DNA of 64,000 nt from CAWKEY01 sp963848675 (GTDB lineage: Bacteria; Pseudomonadota; Gammaproteobacteria; Methylococcales; Methylomonadaceae). The notes under the pieces are model-generated. The model did not search any database, was not told where the DNA came from, and saw only the letters and a program-made list of their open reading frames with translations. This document shows positions 42,593 to 52,866 of this stretch, piece by piece (the first letter of the stretch is position 1; every line of letters begins with the position of its first letter). Position numbers and translations under genes: made by a program. Location: NCBI GenBank assembly GCA_963848675.1, contig CAWKEY010000044.1:310001-374000 (forward strand), in the 5' to 3' direction.

Positions 42593-43555
42593 ATGCTACC
42601 CAAATACACCTTGCCTGTTCTTGCGCTTGTCGGCATCGCCGCAGCTGTCGCTACAGTAGTCAACAGCAATAAACCGACGCCAGTGGCGCCAGCGGTGGTG
42701 GAGCCGTCACGCTCGCCGTTCAAGTCTTTTATTGCCGGCGCGGGGATTGTTGAAGCCAAAAGCCAGAATATTGCCATCGGTTCGCCATTAAACGGCATTG
42801 TTGAAGCCGTGATGGTGACAGTGGGCGATCAGGTCAAGGCTGACACGCCCTTGTTCCGTTTGGACGACCGGGAAGCACTGGCAGATATGGCCTTGAAACG
42901 CGCCGATTTGCTTAAGGCCAAAGCCGCAGTCGGCGAGGCCCAGGCTGAGCTAACCAATGTAAAAACCCTGCAGCATCTGGCTGAAAATATTACCGATCCG
43001 CGCGCTATCAGTACGGAAGAACTGGATCGCCGCCGCAATGCCACTCTGATTGCGCAGAGCAAATTGCACAGCGCCCGTGCTCAGGTATTACAGGCGGAAG
43101 CCGCGGTTGCCGCTGTGCAAACCACGCTGGATCGCTTGGTGATCAGAGCTCCGGTCAGCGGCGAGGTATTGCAGGTCAACGTTCGCCCAGGTGAATTTTC
43201 AGCGGCCGGTGTCTTAAGCAGGCCACTGCTGATTCTGGGCAACCTTGATCAATTGCACGTCCGGGTCGACATCGATGAAAACGACGCCTGGCGCTTTCGT
43301 AAAGAAGGCAAGGCTATCGGCTATTTGCGAGGCAATCGCCAGTTCAGCACGGATTTACAACTGGCCTGGGTTGAACCCTTCGTCGTTCCCAAAAAATCGT
43401 TGACTGGCGACAGCACAGAACGTGTCGATACCCGGGTACTGCAAGCCTTGTATAGCTTTAACCGGGAAAAAATGCCTGCTTATGTCGGTCAGCAAATGGA
43501 TGTATTTATTGAAGTGCCCGACGACATCACCGATCCTTCCGGCCCAGCGCGATGA
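42593..43555 (+). CDS. Periplasmic membrane-fusion protein, HlyD/DevB-type
   Basis: This 320-residue adaptor has an N-terminal anchor (about 5-22, LPVLALVGIAAAVATVV). The lipoyl-like halves are AGIVEAKSQNIAIGSPLNGIVEAVMVTVGDQVKADTPLFRLDD and RLVIRAPVSGEVLQVNVRPGEF, and between them is an alpha-hairpin (about 100-185). It bridges the inner-membrane permease to the outer-membrane factor. It overlaps the next gene by 4 nt (ATGA). DevB is the closest named model; the substrate is unknown. Confidence 0.88.
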   Translation: MLPKYTLPVLALVGIAAAVATVVNSNKPTPVAPAVVEPSRSPFKSFIAGAGIVEAKSQNIAIGSPLNGIVEAVMVTVGDQVKADTPLFRLDDREALADMALKRADLLKAKAAVGEAQAELTNVKTLQHLAENITDPRAISTEELDRRRNATLIAQSKLHSARAQVLQAEAAVAAVQTTLDRLVIRAPVSGEVLQVNVRPGEFSAAGVLSRPLLILGNLDQLHVRVDIDENDAWRFRKEGKAIGYLRGNRQFSTDLQLAWVEPFVVPKKSLTGDSTERVDTRVLQALYSFNREKMPAYVGQQMDVFIEVPDDITDPSGPAR

Positions 43556-45018
43556 AGCCTACGTTTCGGTATGGGATGTTAATTCCGGCAGTCTTGCTTG
43601 TTGGCTGCACGGTGGGGCCGGATTATGTCAAGCCCAGTCCGGCAGTACCCGAAAAATGGCATGAAGCGCACAGCGGCAAACCCGCTATCGCCGGTCAATA
43701 CCAGGATTGGTGGAAGAGTTTTAACGATCCGGTGTTGAATACCCTGATCAATCAGGCTATTAGCGCCAACCTCGATTACCAGTCGGCTTTGACCCGTATC
43801 CGCGATGCCCGGAGCCAGCGTACCGTGGCAGTTGCAGCGGGTTTGCCGACGCTGTCGGTTCACAGCACCGCCAGTAGGCGCTTGAACAGCATCAGCTCAT
43901 CCGGAGGCACCGGTGCGTCGACAGTAGGCGGCGGTGCATTCGGCGTCGGCGACCAGATCATCAATATTTTCCAGTCGGGGCTGGATGCACAATGGGAAAT
44001 CGATGTGTTTGGCGGCATCCGCCGCTCTGTTGAAGCCGCAGACGCCAATATCGAGGTGGCCGTTGAGAACAGCCGCGTGCTACTGGTGTCCTTGCTGGGG
44101 GAAGTGGCCTTCAATTATCTCCAACTGCGAGCCAATCAGCAATTGCTGGCGGTGACCCAGGAAAATATTCGTAATCAGGAAGACACCTTGTATCTGACGA
44201 AAGTGCGCCAGCAAGCCGGGTTAACATCGCATTTGGAAATTGCCCAAGCACAAGCATTGCTTTCCGCAACTCAAGCGCAATTACCTGGCTATGAAGAAGG
44301 CAGCAAACTAGCCATCCATGCCATTGCCGTATTGCTGGGACATGAGCCCGGTAAACTGGCTTTCCTTCTGGAAAATGAGGCGCCCATTCCGGCATCCCCG
44401 AATCTTGCCGAAGCTGATTTACCTTCGGAACTGCTGTTGCGCCGCCCCGATATTCGCCGCGCCGAACGGCAGTTGGCCGCAGCAAACGCGCAGATTGGCG
44501 TGGCGACGGCTGCGCAATATCCACGCTTTAATCTCACGGCGTTGATAGGCTTGCAAAACACCAAAATCACCGATTTCACTCCGGTGGGCAAATCCTGGTC
44601 GATGGCGTCGACCCTGAGCATGCCGCTGTTTAACTGGGGCAGCATCCAGGCCACTATTACCAGCAAAAAAGCCCAGCATGACGAAGCCTTGCTGGCGTAT
44701 CGATCCAGCGTGCTAACTGCGTTTAAAGAAGTCGAGGATGCGTTGGTTTCCTATACCGAACAGCAAAACAAACACCGGTCATTACAGCAAGCGGTGACTT
44801 CCAGCCAGCTTGCGGTAACCCTGTCGAAAGAAGTGTACGGCAAGGGTTTGACCAGCTTTCTGGATGTTCTGGTTGCCGAACGGGCGTTGTTTCAAGCGCA
44901 ACGCGAACTGGTTGACAGCGATGCCGCAATTTCTTCGCAGCTGGTCGCTCTGTATAAAGCACTTGGGGGTGGCTGGCAAACGGCTGGGCAACAGTCTGTC
45001 AGCCATTTCGCTGAATAA
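43552..45018 (+). CDS. Outer-membrane efflux lipoprotein, NodT/TolC family
   Basis: This 488-residue outer-membrane factor has a lipobox (VLLVGCTVGPDYVKP; Cys about 19) and duplicated OEP domains. QPAVNEK-like helices include YQSALTRIRDARSQR and LLLRRPDIRRAERQLAAANAQIGVA, the NodT hallmark. Together with the three preceding genes it makes a complete tripartite exporter. It is convergent with the amylosucrase gene 18 nt away, leaving very little room for separate terminators. No damage is seen. Confidence 0.92.
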   Translation: MKPTFRYGMLIPAVLLVGCTVGPDYVKPSPAVPEKWHEAHSGKPAIAGQYQDWWKSFNDPVLNTLINQAISANLDYQSALTRIRDARSQRTVAVAAGLPTLSVHSTASRRLNSISSSGGTGASTVGGGAFGVGDQIINIFQSGLDAQWEIDVFGGIRRSVEAADANIEVAVENSRVLLVSLLGEVAFNYLQLRANQQLLAVTQENIRNQEDTLYLTKVRQQAGLTSHLEIAQAQALLSATQAQLPGYEEGSKLAIHAIAVLLGHEPGKLAFLLENEAPIPASPNLAEADLPSELLLRRPDIRRAERQLAAANAQIGVATAAQYPRFNLTALIGLQNTKITDFTPVGKSWSMASTLSMPLFNWGSIQATITSKKAQHDEALLAYRSSVLTAFKEVEDALVSYTEQQNKHRSLQQAVTSSQLAVTLSKEVYGKGLTSFLDVLVAERALFQAQRELVDSDAAISSQLVALYKALGGGWQTAGQQSVSHFAE

Positions 45019-45036
45019 AACCTTGCTTGGATTGCA

Positions 45037-46992
45037 TTAGATTTCTGTTAACCAATAAAATTGATAAGCCTGCAAAACGATCCGCCGGTCATACTGGGTT
45101 GGGCTTTTACCGCTGTATAAATCTATGAAGCGGGAGTAAAGGTTAATGCCTCGGCCACTGATGACATCCAGATCGAGATACTGCGGATTGGCGTCGAAAT
45201 TGGCAACCACTAGAACGCGTTCCGACGGGCGCTGATGATTGAAGCGGATAAAGCAGAACAAATGCTCGTTACTGGCATCCAGCAATTCGCGGTTGTTATA
45301 ATCGGCAAACGCCGACGTTTCCTTGCGGATGGTGATCATCTTTTTCATCGCGTTAAACAAACTGCATTCCACCGTACCTTGTTTTTTCCTGAGTTCAGCC
45401 CTTTCCCAGTTGATTTTTGGCCGGTGAATCCAGCGGTTGTCGTTGCTTTTGCTGGGATCCTCGCGATAGCTGTAATCATTGACGACGCCGAGCGCATCGC
45501 CATTATAGAGCAGCGGAAGGCCGCCGAAAGACAGAATGAGACTGTGCAGTAACAGGATTTTATTGATGGCCGCCGAAGTCAGAGACTGATCATTCATATC
45601 CAATGCCGCTTCCAGTCCCGCCAAGGACGCCAGCGAGCCGCAAATACGCGCGTCTCCGGTGGCTTCATTACTCATAAACGCCACGCCCCTGGATGGAGAG
45701 CCTTCGAATTGACCGCTAAAATAATCGACCAAAAATTTTCGGTGCGCGAGAGGTTCGTAACCTACGGCACGAACATCGTTGTCATCGAATCCGAAGCCAA
45801 TGTCGTCGTGGCAGCGCACATAGTTAAGCCAGGTTGCCCGTTCCAGTTTGGCAGGCAGATTTTTGACCCCTTGATAGAGCAACTTGGTGTTTTTGGTGGC
45901 GATGCCGTCCCATAGCAGCGCCATCAACGTGGCGTTGTAAGCGATTTCGCATTCCTTGGCGCTAATCGCGTCTTCGCCAAAATATTTGATGATTTCACTC
46001 GGTGCGACGATCGCTTCGGCAATAAACAACACACCGGGCGCGGACACCTGACAACAATCCTTCATCAACTGTAAAATCAGATGCGCATTGCGCTCGTTCT
46101 GGCAGGCGGTACCGATTTTCTTCCACAGAAAGGCGACGGCGTCAAGCCGCAGCACGTCAACCCCCTGGTTTGCCCAAAACAGGATGATGTCGAGCATTTC
46201 AATGAACACTTCGGGATTGCTGTAATTTAAATCCCACTGGTAATCATGAAAAACGGTCATCACCCATTTTTGCATGTTTTCATTCCAGGTAAAGTTGCCC
46301 GGAGCGCTTTCCGGAAAAATTTCCGGCATGCTCTGTTCGAACATATCGGGAATCTCTCGATTCTCGAACATAAAATAATAATCCTGATAACGGCGTTCTC
46401 CCATGGCCGCCTTTTTGGCCCATTCGTGCTCATCGGAGGTATGATTAAGCACAATGTCCAAGACCAGCAGAATATCGCGTTTTCTGAATTCCTCGGCGAC
46501 CCGGCGGATATCATTAAGGTCGCCGATCCTGTCGTCAATCTGCCTGAAATCGCTGACTGCATAACCGCCGTCGCTTTTGCCGGTAGGGCACATTAAAATA
46601 GGCATAATATGCACCATGTTAATGCCCAGTTCCTGGAAATAGCCTGCCTTGTCGACCAAATCGGCCAGGTTTTCCGCGAAACCGTTGGTATAAAGCGCCA
46701 TGCCGACCCATTTCTGCGACAAGAACCAGTTATGATCCTGTTCCCGCTGGATATCGACACACTCCAGCTCCGCGGAGCGGTTGATATAGCCTTTGGCCAT
46801 CGTTTCCACTAGGCGCAGCATTTGTGGTTTAAAATCGTCCCGGTGTCCGTAGAGCTTAAAAAACAGCGAATAAATGGCGTAAAAATTAGCGCCCAGCCGG
46901 GTATAAAAATGCCGCAAATCCTGTCGCCTGATTTCCGGTTTTAAATCGTCCAGAATGGAATTCAAGAGCGAGTGGGAAACCTGTTCGTACAT
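45037..46992 (-). CDS. ams: Amylosucrase
   Basis: This 651-residue GH13 enzyme makes alpha-glucan from sucrose, releasing fructose. GH13 motifs: DIVLNHTSDEHEWA, the nucleophile Asp in VLRLDAVAFLWKKIGT, the acid/base Glu in LFIAEAIVAP and YVRCHDDIGFGFDD. The N-terminal helical domain (about 1-90) and C-terminal beta domain are those of amylosucrase, not alpha-amylase. It is the last gene of the sucrose cluster, which is read on the minus strand. In methanotrophs this set links sucrose to glycogen. Confidence 0.94.
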   Translation of the reverse strand: MYEQVSHSLLNSILDDLKPEIRRQDLRHFYTRLGANFYAIYSLFFKLYGHRDDFKPQMLRLVETMAKGYINRSAELECVDIQREQDHNWFLSQKWVGMALYTNGFAENLADLVDKAGYFQELGINMVHIMPILMCPTGKSDGGYAVSDFRQIDDRIGDLNDIRRVAEEFRKRDILLVLDIVLNHTSDEHEWAKKAAMGERRYQDYYFMFENREIPDMFEQSMPEIFPESAPGNFTWNENMQKWVMTVFHDYQWDLNYSNPEVFIEMLDIILFWANQGVDVLRLDAVAFLWKKIGTACQNERNAHLILQLMKDCCQVSAPGVLFIAEAIVAPSEIIKYFGEDAISAKECEIAYNATLMALLWDGIATKNTKLLYQGVKNLPAKLERATWLNYVRCHDDIGFGFDDNDVRAVGYEPLAHRKFLVDYFSGQFEGSPSRGVAFMSNEATGDARICGSLASLAGLEAALDMNDQSLTSAAINKILLLHSLILSFGGLPLLYNGDALGVVNDYSYREDPSKSNDNRWIHRPKINWERAELRKKQGTVECSLFNAMKKMITIRKETSAFADYNNRELLDASNEHLFCFIRFNHQRPSERVLVVANFDANPQYLDLDVISGRGINLYSRFIDLYSGKSPTQYDRRIVLQAYQFYWLTEI

Positions 46993-47059
46993 AGATAGTT
47001 ATCCTGGGTGTGTAAGTGAGTTAAGCATTTATTCGTAAAACAGAAAAAAGATTTTTAAA

Positions 47060-47950
47060 TCACTCTCTCCATTGTTCGCTGAACACGCGATAAAATTCTC
47101 TATCGGCAACGATTGCGCCGCGTCTGCCGACCAAAGCACAAGCAAACACTTGCGCCCGTTCCAGAGTCGCCTCCAAAGGCCATTGCTTGCTCAATCCCAG
47201 AAGCAGCAAGGCGGCGAAAGCATCGCCCGCTCCTACCGTATCGACAATGCTGGCAGCTTGCGCCGGCGGGGTGGCGGTAATGACATTTTGCCGCCTGTCC
47301 CATGCGATGGCGCCATTTGCGCCGCGGGTCACAATCAGCACTTCCAGATCGTATTGGGTGGTCAATGCCCGCATAGCGTTTTCCAGTCCTTTGTACCTGG
47401 GGCATAATTCGGCAAGTTCGGCTTCATTGAGTTTGACCCAATCTGCCTCGTGCAGCAAGGGCAGCAACGTTTCCCGTTCCCACCAGGGCGGCCGCAAATT
47501 GACATCGATAAAGATTTTGCCTTGATGCCGGGCCTTGACGGCTTGCAACGCCGCACGCGCAACCGGGTTTCTGATCGCCAGTGAACCGTGATACACAATG
47601 CCCTCAGTATTTTTAGCGTCGAGTAATTTTTCATCGATAAAATCGTAGGCGCAATCCTCAACGATTTCGTAGTGTGGTTCGCCGTCCTCGATCATCACCT
47701 GGACGCTTCCGGTGGGATGATCGCAGTCTGTCTGTAATGCTTCGCGGCTCATGCCCCAGGCGTCCATTAAAGCGGCAATTTCGTGTCCCGCTGGATCGTC
47801 GCCGATGCGGCTGATGAAACGAGGAGATTGTCCGAACGCCTGCAAATGCCAGGCAACATTGAACGGCGCGCCGCCCAGAACCCGGCTGCCGTCTGGAAAA
47901 TGGTCGAACAGCACTTCGCCGAAAACATGGATAGGTTGGTTATTGCTCAT
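47060..47950 (-). CDS. PfkB-family fructokinase
   Basis: This 296-residue sugar kinase starts MSNNQPIHVFGEVLFDHFPDG. Motifs are GGAPFNVAWHLQAFGQSP (first PfkB signature) and the catalytic DTVGAGDAFAALLLLG (Asp base) with the anion hole. It phosphorylates fructose released by amylosucrase to fructose-6-phosphate. ATG 47950 gives normal length; it overlaps the phosphatase gene by 11 nt. Its place between spp and ams makes fructose the likely substrate. Confidence 0.9.
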   Translation of the reverse strand: MSNNQPIHVFGEVLFDHFPDGSRVLGGAPFNVAWHLQAFGQSPRFISRIGDDPAGHEIAALMDAWGMSREALQTDCDHPTGSVQVMIEDGEPHYEIVEDCAYDFIDEKLLDAKNTEGIVYHGSLAIRNPVARAALQAVKARHQGKIFIDVNLRPPWWERETLLPLLHEADWVKLNEAELAELCPRYKGLENAMRALTTQYDLEVLIVTRGANGAIAWDRRQNVITATPPAQAASIVDTVGAGDAFAALLLLGLSKQWPLEATLERAQVFACALVGRRGAIVADREFYRVFSEQWRE

Positions 47951-48794
47951 GGTCTTTTTCCATCCAAAGTCGAGTGTCAGGGTGATAATGGGCGACGCCC
48001 TCAAGAATGCCCGCGCTGTAATTGCCGTTCATGCCCAGAAATCCGCCTTGCGCCAGATACAATGCGGCCAGCGTTCCCTGTTCGATGGCCAAATCCTTTG
48101 CTTGCTCGACAACTTCATGAGTGGCGTTGGCAACCAAAACGGATTGAATCAAGCTGGTCAGTACCGGTAAATCATTGCCACTATCGCCGGCGAAAACCGT
48201 ATTGGTGACATCAAAGCCCTGATGCTGCATCAAAAATTCCACGGCATGAAGTTTAGTGGCACGCGCAGGGAGCACATCCAATAAACCAGTACAGGCCGCA
48301 TCGTCGACACTGTAGATTAAGCTGGCCGTCAGGCTTTGGGCGCTAAGACGATGCATCATTTCCCGTTGCAGGGCATCGATGTCTTGTCCCAGAGGCAGAT
48401 AGTAGCTGAGTTTATAGCGGTTTTGCTTGCTTTCTTCCTGTAGGCGCAAGAACCCTAGGTCCGCAAACAAAGGCCGTAAATCTTTCGCCTTCAAGCCTCG
48501 CCAATCAACCGAAATATCTTGTTCCCACTCTGACCAATGTCGCCAGTCTCCAGTTCGTACTTGATAAATAGTCGTGCCGACATCACCGATCACCCAATCG
48601 GGCAATGGCAGCTCATATTCCCGGATAGCGTCTTCAACCAACACGCGGTGCCGGCCGCTGACATAAGCCAGGGTCACCTGCGGGCGCGAAACCAGTCGTG
48701 TGAAAGCCGCTCGCGCTCCGGGTGATTCAGGCTGATTCCCGTTTGGCAGCAGGGTGCGGTCAAGGTCGGTACAAATCAGGATACGTTTCAGCAT
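47940..48794 (-). CDS. spp: Sucrose-phosphate phosphatase
   Basis: This 284-residue HAD-IIB enzyme releases sucrose from sucrose-6-phosphate. The nucleophile and acid motif DLDRT (CTDLDRTLL, about 9-16) is intact. YVSGRHR is motif II, K in the ARATKLHAVEFLM region motif III and VFAGDSGNDLPVL motif IV. SPP-type residues precede the cap domain. Start MLKRILICTDLDRTLL is standard. It overlaps the fructokinase gene, giving coupled expression in the sps-spp-fruK-ams order known from halotolerant methanotrophs. Confidence 0.92.
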   Translation of the reverse strand: MLKRILICTDLDRTLLPNGNQPESPGARAAFTRLVSRPQVTLAYVSGRHRVLVEDAIREYELPLPDWVIGDVGTTIYQVRTGDWRHWSEWEQDISVDWRGLKAKDLRPLFADLGFLRLQEESKQNRYKLSYYLPLGQDIDALQREMMHRLSAQSLTASLIYSVDDAACTGLLDVLPARATKLHAVEFLMQHQGFDVTNTVFAGDSGNDLPVLTSLIQSVLVANATHEVVEQAKDLAIEQGTLAALYLAQGGFLGMNGNYSAGILEGVAHYHPDTRLWMEKDHEQ

Positions 48795-48809
48795 AAAGTT
48801 TATGCTCCG

Positions 48810-50948
48810 CTAAAGATTGAAAAAATCGTAATGTTCGATGGCCTCCAATATACCCTTGGCATGCGACTGCTCGGCGAAATAAACCTGTCCGGTATCGCCC
48901 AGTATCGACAATTCTTCACAGTGGCGATTGGCAACGACAACGCCTAAGGTGTTGCCGCGCAGCATGTCCTCGTCGCCTCCGGAACCACCCGTAACCAGGA
49001 TACGCTCCAGGGGAATATTCCATTGCCGGGCAACATATCTCAAGGCCTGGCCTTTAGAAGCCCTGGCCGGAACGATGTCTAAAAACTGTCCGAATGAGAG
49101 TGTCGTATTAGCCGGCAATTCTTGCTGCCGCAGTAAAGTCAGGATTTCTTCCATCGCTGGTGCGCTACTGCTGTTGTAATCATAGGAAATTTTAAACCGG
49201 CTCTGTTCGCTTTTAGCTTGTGGTGTCAGGCCGGGTAGTCCGCCAATAAGGCGTCGTAGCGCCTGCGGCATCCACAAATGATCAATGTGGTTAGTCCAGG
49301 CGATGTCGGCGATCAATTGCGGTGCGAAATAGATTTCGGTGCCCAAACTGGTAATTAAAATGTCCGGCATCGGGATACGGTGCATTTTTAAAATCGTCAG
49401 TACCGAATCGAGCCGCCGTCCGGTCGCGATGCCGAATAGAAATTTCTTTCGTTTTTCACGGATAAGTTTTACAAATTGTTCCAGTCCCTCGGAGTCGCCC
49501 AACAATGTATTGTCGATAGCAGTAAAAATGGCTTGCTTCCGGTAGCGGCCGGTCTTGACAACCGGAGGGGCTACCGGGAGGTGTTCCCGGTGCGTCGATA
49601 ACGCCCCGATTTTTTGCAAATAGGCTTGTGCATGGGCGTCCCAGGAATAATACCGGACAACGTTTTGTAAGCCATTTGCGGAAAACTCCCGCCAAATCTT
49701 CGGATTTTCGAGGATAGTCAACAATGCTTCGGCAATCGCCGCTTTATCCAGAGGATCAACCAGCACGCCGTTATGGCAATTACCGATGATATCCACCGGA
49801 CCGCCGTTTTCGGTGGCAACCAGCGGTAGACCGCTGGCGGCCGCTTCCAGTAAAGTCAAGCCGAACGGTTCGGTTAAGGCCGGATTGATGAAAATACCTC
49901 CAGATACCGCTGCAAGACGATAAATATCAGCAACGTCGTCAGCCGAGTGGTGTTTCGGGAGTGCGACCCGGCCGTATAAATCATAACAATCGACAACCAG
50001 CAACAACTCCGTTAAAACCCCTTGCGGGCCCTCGCTCAGCTCCCTGATATCGTCACGATTGCCGGCAATGATGACCAGATTGGCCAGCGCCTGCAAACGC
50101 GGTGATTCCCCGTAAGCTTCCAAAAGTCCAACGATATTCTTCCGTTCATCAGGGCGGGAAAGCGCCAATATCATCGGCTTATCTGGTTTATGAAGAGATA
50201 TTTCGAGGTTTTTTGCAAAGGCGATATGTTCGCCGGCTGAAACGGGAGGATGAAACATTTCAAGATCGGTTCCCGGCGGTATGATCGCCATCTTGTCCGG
50301 CGTGTAGCAATTGTAGAGCTCGTATTGCTCTTCGATTTCATTGCGGGTGCTGGTAATCACTAGGTCGGCGTTGGTCAGCGTATCCTCTTCGGCGTCGATG
50401 CGGCGCGACATATGATAGCGCTCCTCGATATCCTCCATCGGCAAGCCCAGGGCCAGCAGCCTTCGGAATTTATCGCGTCCCAGAGAGTGGCCGGTATGGA
50501 TCAACGGTAAACCCGTCCAATGCGAAAGGCGCACGCCCACATAACCGGCATCGGCATAATGGCTGTGCAGAATATCCGGCAAGCGCGGCTGACGGTGCAG
50601 CCAACTCAGTAAATTATCGGCGAAACTATCCAGATGGTCCCATAGCTCTTCCTTGCGGATATAACCTTCAGGACCCGCTTCAATGCGGACTATTTGTGCA
50701 TTTTCCACCAGCGGTTCGTTGAGCTCGGCGTAATCGGGACTGACTTCGATGTCAATTACCCGCCGCGTTATCAAATCCACACGCTCGACATTTGGCTGTT
50801 TTGCCAAGGCTTTAGCTAGTTCAACAACATATTTGGTTTGGCCGCCGGTATCCGCGTCGCGTCCCAGTTCCAGATTGTGGCCCCGGATCAAGCCGTGGAC
50901 GCTGATTAATACGATATACAACGGTTCGTTATTAGTGTCTTCAATCAT
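48810..50948 (-). CDS. sps: Sucrose-phosphate synthase with phosphatase-like tail
   Basis: This GT4 enzyme of 712 residues (731 if a start at 51005 is used) makes sucrose-6-phosphate from UDP-glucose and fructose-6-phosphate. Sugar-nucleotide motifs are SVHGLIRGHNLELGRDADTGGQ, HSHYADAGYVG and the E-rich TEPFGLTLLEAAASGLPLVAT. The last 240 residues form a HAD/SPP-like domain whose motif I reads TAIDNTLL, so the nucleophile Asp of DxDxT is Ala and it should be inactive. The true phosphatase is encoded separately downstream. ATG 50948 (MIEDTNNEPLYIV) is preferred; 50978 and 51005 remain possible. Confidence 0.9.
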   Translation of the reverse strand: MIEDTNNEPLYIVLISVHGLIRGHNLELGRDADTGGQTKYVVELAKALAKQPNVERVDLITRRVIDIEVSPDYAELNEPLVENAQIVRIEAGPEGYIRKEELWDHLDSFADNLLSWLHRQPRLPDILHSHYADAGYVGVRLSHWTGLPLIHTGHSLGRDKFRRLLALGLPMEDIEERYHMSRRIDAEEDTLTNADLVITSTRNEIEEQYELYNCYTPDKMAIIPPGTDLEMFHPPVSAGEHIAFAKNLEISLHKPDKPMILALSRPDERKNIVGLLEAYGESPRLQALANLVIIAGNRDDIRELSEGPQGVLTELLLVVDCYDLYGRVALPKHHSADDVADIYRLAAVSGGIFINPALTEPFGLTLLEAAASGLPLVATENGGPVDIIGNCHNGVLVDPLDKAAIAEALLTILENPKIWREFSANGLQNVVRYYSWDAHAQAYLQKIGALSTHREHLPVAPPVVKTGRYRKQAIFTAIDNTLLGDSEGLEQFVKLIREKRKKFLFGIATGRRLDSVLTILKMHRIPMPDILITSLGTEIYFAPQLIADIAWTNHIDHLWMPQALRRLIGGLPGLTPQAKSEQSRFKISYDYNSSSAPAMEEILTLLRQQELPANTTLSFGQFLDIVPARASKGQALRYVARQWNIPLERILVTGGSGGDEDMLRGNTLGVVVANRHCEELSILGDTGQVYFAEQSHAKGILEAIEHYDFFNL

Positions 50949-51101
50949 TATTGTTTTGGTCTCAATTATCCGGTTCATATAAAACTTGCGCAGAGGATGC
51001 TGCAAACAAAAACCATTTGAGCCTAAAGACGAATACTTTGGCTCTTGCTGCCGGGTCTGCGTCGATCAAAAACTCCAGCTTTCAGTTTCGGCAATGCAGA
51101 G

Positions 51102-51413
51102 TTATATTCCCGTATTGGTAATCGCCAGCAAGAGGCCGATCATCTGCTTTACCCAGGCCTGTTGGTTGAAGGTAAATTCCGAACCGGTGCTGATCGGCAA
51201 GTGCAAGTGCTTCTGAAACTGTTCCTGCACCCGTTGACAGGGAATCAGTTGATACTGCGACAAATATACGGCCTGGGTCTTGGTTGCGTCTGCCGGAAAG
51301 GGCGCTGTAACCCGTAACTGGACACCCAAGCAAACACAATGGCTTGATAAATGAAAATTTTTACTGTCGAATGTTTTGTAACTGTAGTTGTTTTCAGTTT
51401 GGGATGCTAGCAC
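51102..51413 (-). pseudogene. IS66-type transposase fragment
   Basis: A 103-codon frame contains TQAVYLSQYQLIPCQRVQEQFQKHLHLPISTGSEFTFNQQAW, the conserved central region of IS66-family transposases (compare xxQYQLIPYxRVxEYF). Both ends are missing, and PFPADATKTQAVYLSQ shows an internal deletion. No inverted repeats were found. It lies alone in the 620-nt gap 51006-51626, whose remainder has no gene. Confidence 0.68.
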
Positions 51414-51626
51414 AATAGCAGTAAGCGGATCAAACTTGCCAGCCCGCTATATAAGACTTGCATACGTAGGAAAGGGCGCCAAACACGGTGCTTTAGGCGA
51501 TGTATTAGAGGTGTCGTTGCCGGGAGATTACATCTGAAAAAAAACGCAAAAACGGTGGTCTGTGAATGATTACTCATTTAAACTCAGTCTCCTGCAATGT
51601 AGTTCAACCAACAACGGAGTCAACCT

Positions 51627-52802
51627 ATGGAATCTTATCCTTCTGAACTTCTGCTGATCGCCTTTGTTGCGATGCTTGCGCCTTTCCTGGCCGAATTGCC
51701 CAGTAATTTCCGCGTGCCTGTCGTGGTGCTTGAAGTCTTTTTGGGAATACTGATAGGCCCGCATGTTTTCAATCTGTCTAGCCCCGATGGCATGATCGGA
51801 ACATTGAGCCAACTCGGACTGACGTTTTTACTGTTCATGGTCGGACTTGAGATTAATCTCGAGGAAATTCGCGGCAGACCCTTGTCATTGGCGGTCGGGG
51901 GCTGGTTTCTTTCGTTTTTCCTGGCGATGGCCTGCATGTTCTTCTTCAATGTCATCGGGCTCATCCAGACGCCGCCTTTACTGGCAGGAATTGCCTTATC
52001 CACTACCGCCTTGGGTGTGCTTGCCCCTATTCTGCGTGACCGTGGAGAACTGGAATCCGATTTTGGGAAGTATTTGTTTGCAGCTGCGGTTGTTGGAGAG
52101 CTCGCGCCTTTGGTGGTCATTTCGGTGCTTGTAATTCCCACCAATGATACCTTTTTACATGCCTTGTTCATGGTGACCTTTATTGTCATCACCCTGGTCG
52201 CGGCCAATATAGCACTAACTGCGCGCTCATCTCGACTGATCGTAAAACTGTCGCGCACTATGCAAAGTAGTGGCCAGTTGCCGGTAAGAATTTGTATTTT
52301 ACTTCAGGTCTTATTGGTCGCACTCGCCGCTAAATTCGGTTTGAATATCGTGATGGGAGCATTTACTGCAGGCATTGTCGTTGGACTCGCCATTAAAGGC
52401 AAAGGCGGGGAACTTTTGATGCATAAGCTGGACGCTATTGGTTATGGCTTTCTGATCCCCATCTTCTTTATCGTCGCGGGCATGAAGTTTGACGTCAGCG
52501 CCTTATGGTCCGCTCCACTGGCGCCTGTTCAAGTGATGCTTTTGCTGGCTTTAATGCTCTTGATTCGAGGAGTTCCGATGTTCTTATACAAGAAGGAACT
52601 GACTGCCGAAGAGAAGATTCCGTTCGCATTTTATTCCGCTACAGGCTTGCCTTTGATCATTATCATCAGCGAAATCGGCGTTTCCTCTGGACTTATGCCC
52701 CAGGACAGGGCGTCTATTTTGGTCAGTGCGGGCATGATCTCGGTCTTGTTATTTCCTGTTCTGGCCGTCAAATTACGTGGTAAATTCGTTTTACCCTGGT
52801 AA
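51627..52802 (+). CDS. CPA2-type cation:proton antiporter (KefB/NapA family)
   Basis: This 391-residue membrane protein has about 11-12 helices. It starts MESYPSELLLIAFVAMLAPFLAELPSNFRVPVVVLEVFLGILIGP, the typical first helices, with LSTTALGVLAPILRDRGE in the core. There is no C-terminal RCK/TrkA domain. It would exchange Na+ or K+ for H+. Nothing around it hints at regulation; it is flanked by transposase and channel remnants. The ion is uncertain. Confidence 0.88.
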   Translation: MESYPSELLLIAFVAMLAPFLAELPSNFRVPVVVLEVFLGILIGPHVFNLSSPDGMIGTLSQLGLTFLLFMVGLEINLEEIRGRPLSLAVGGWFLSFFLAMACMFFFNVIGLIQTPPLLAGIALSTTALGVLAPILRDRGELESDFGKYLFAAAVVGELAPLVVISVLVIPTNDTFLHALFMVTFIVITLVAANIALTARSSRLIVKLSRTMQSSGQLPVRICILLQVLLVALAAKFGLNIVMGAFTAGIVVGLAIKGKGGELLMHKLDAIGYGFLIPIFFIVAGMKFDVSALWSAPLAPVQVMLLLALMLLIRGVPMFLYKKELTAEEKIPFAFYSATGLPLIIIISEIGVSSGLMPQDRASILVSAGMISVLLFPVLAVKLRGKFVLPW

Positions 52803-52866
52803 TACTTAGGGCAAAATCACGCTAGTCAAAGTAACCCAGATGTGAAATTTTTATTTTGGTACAACG

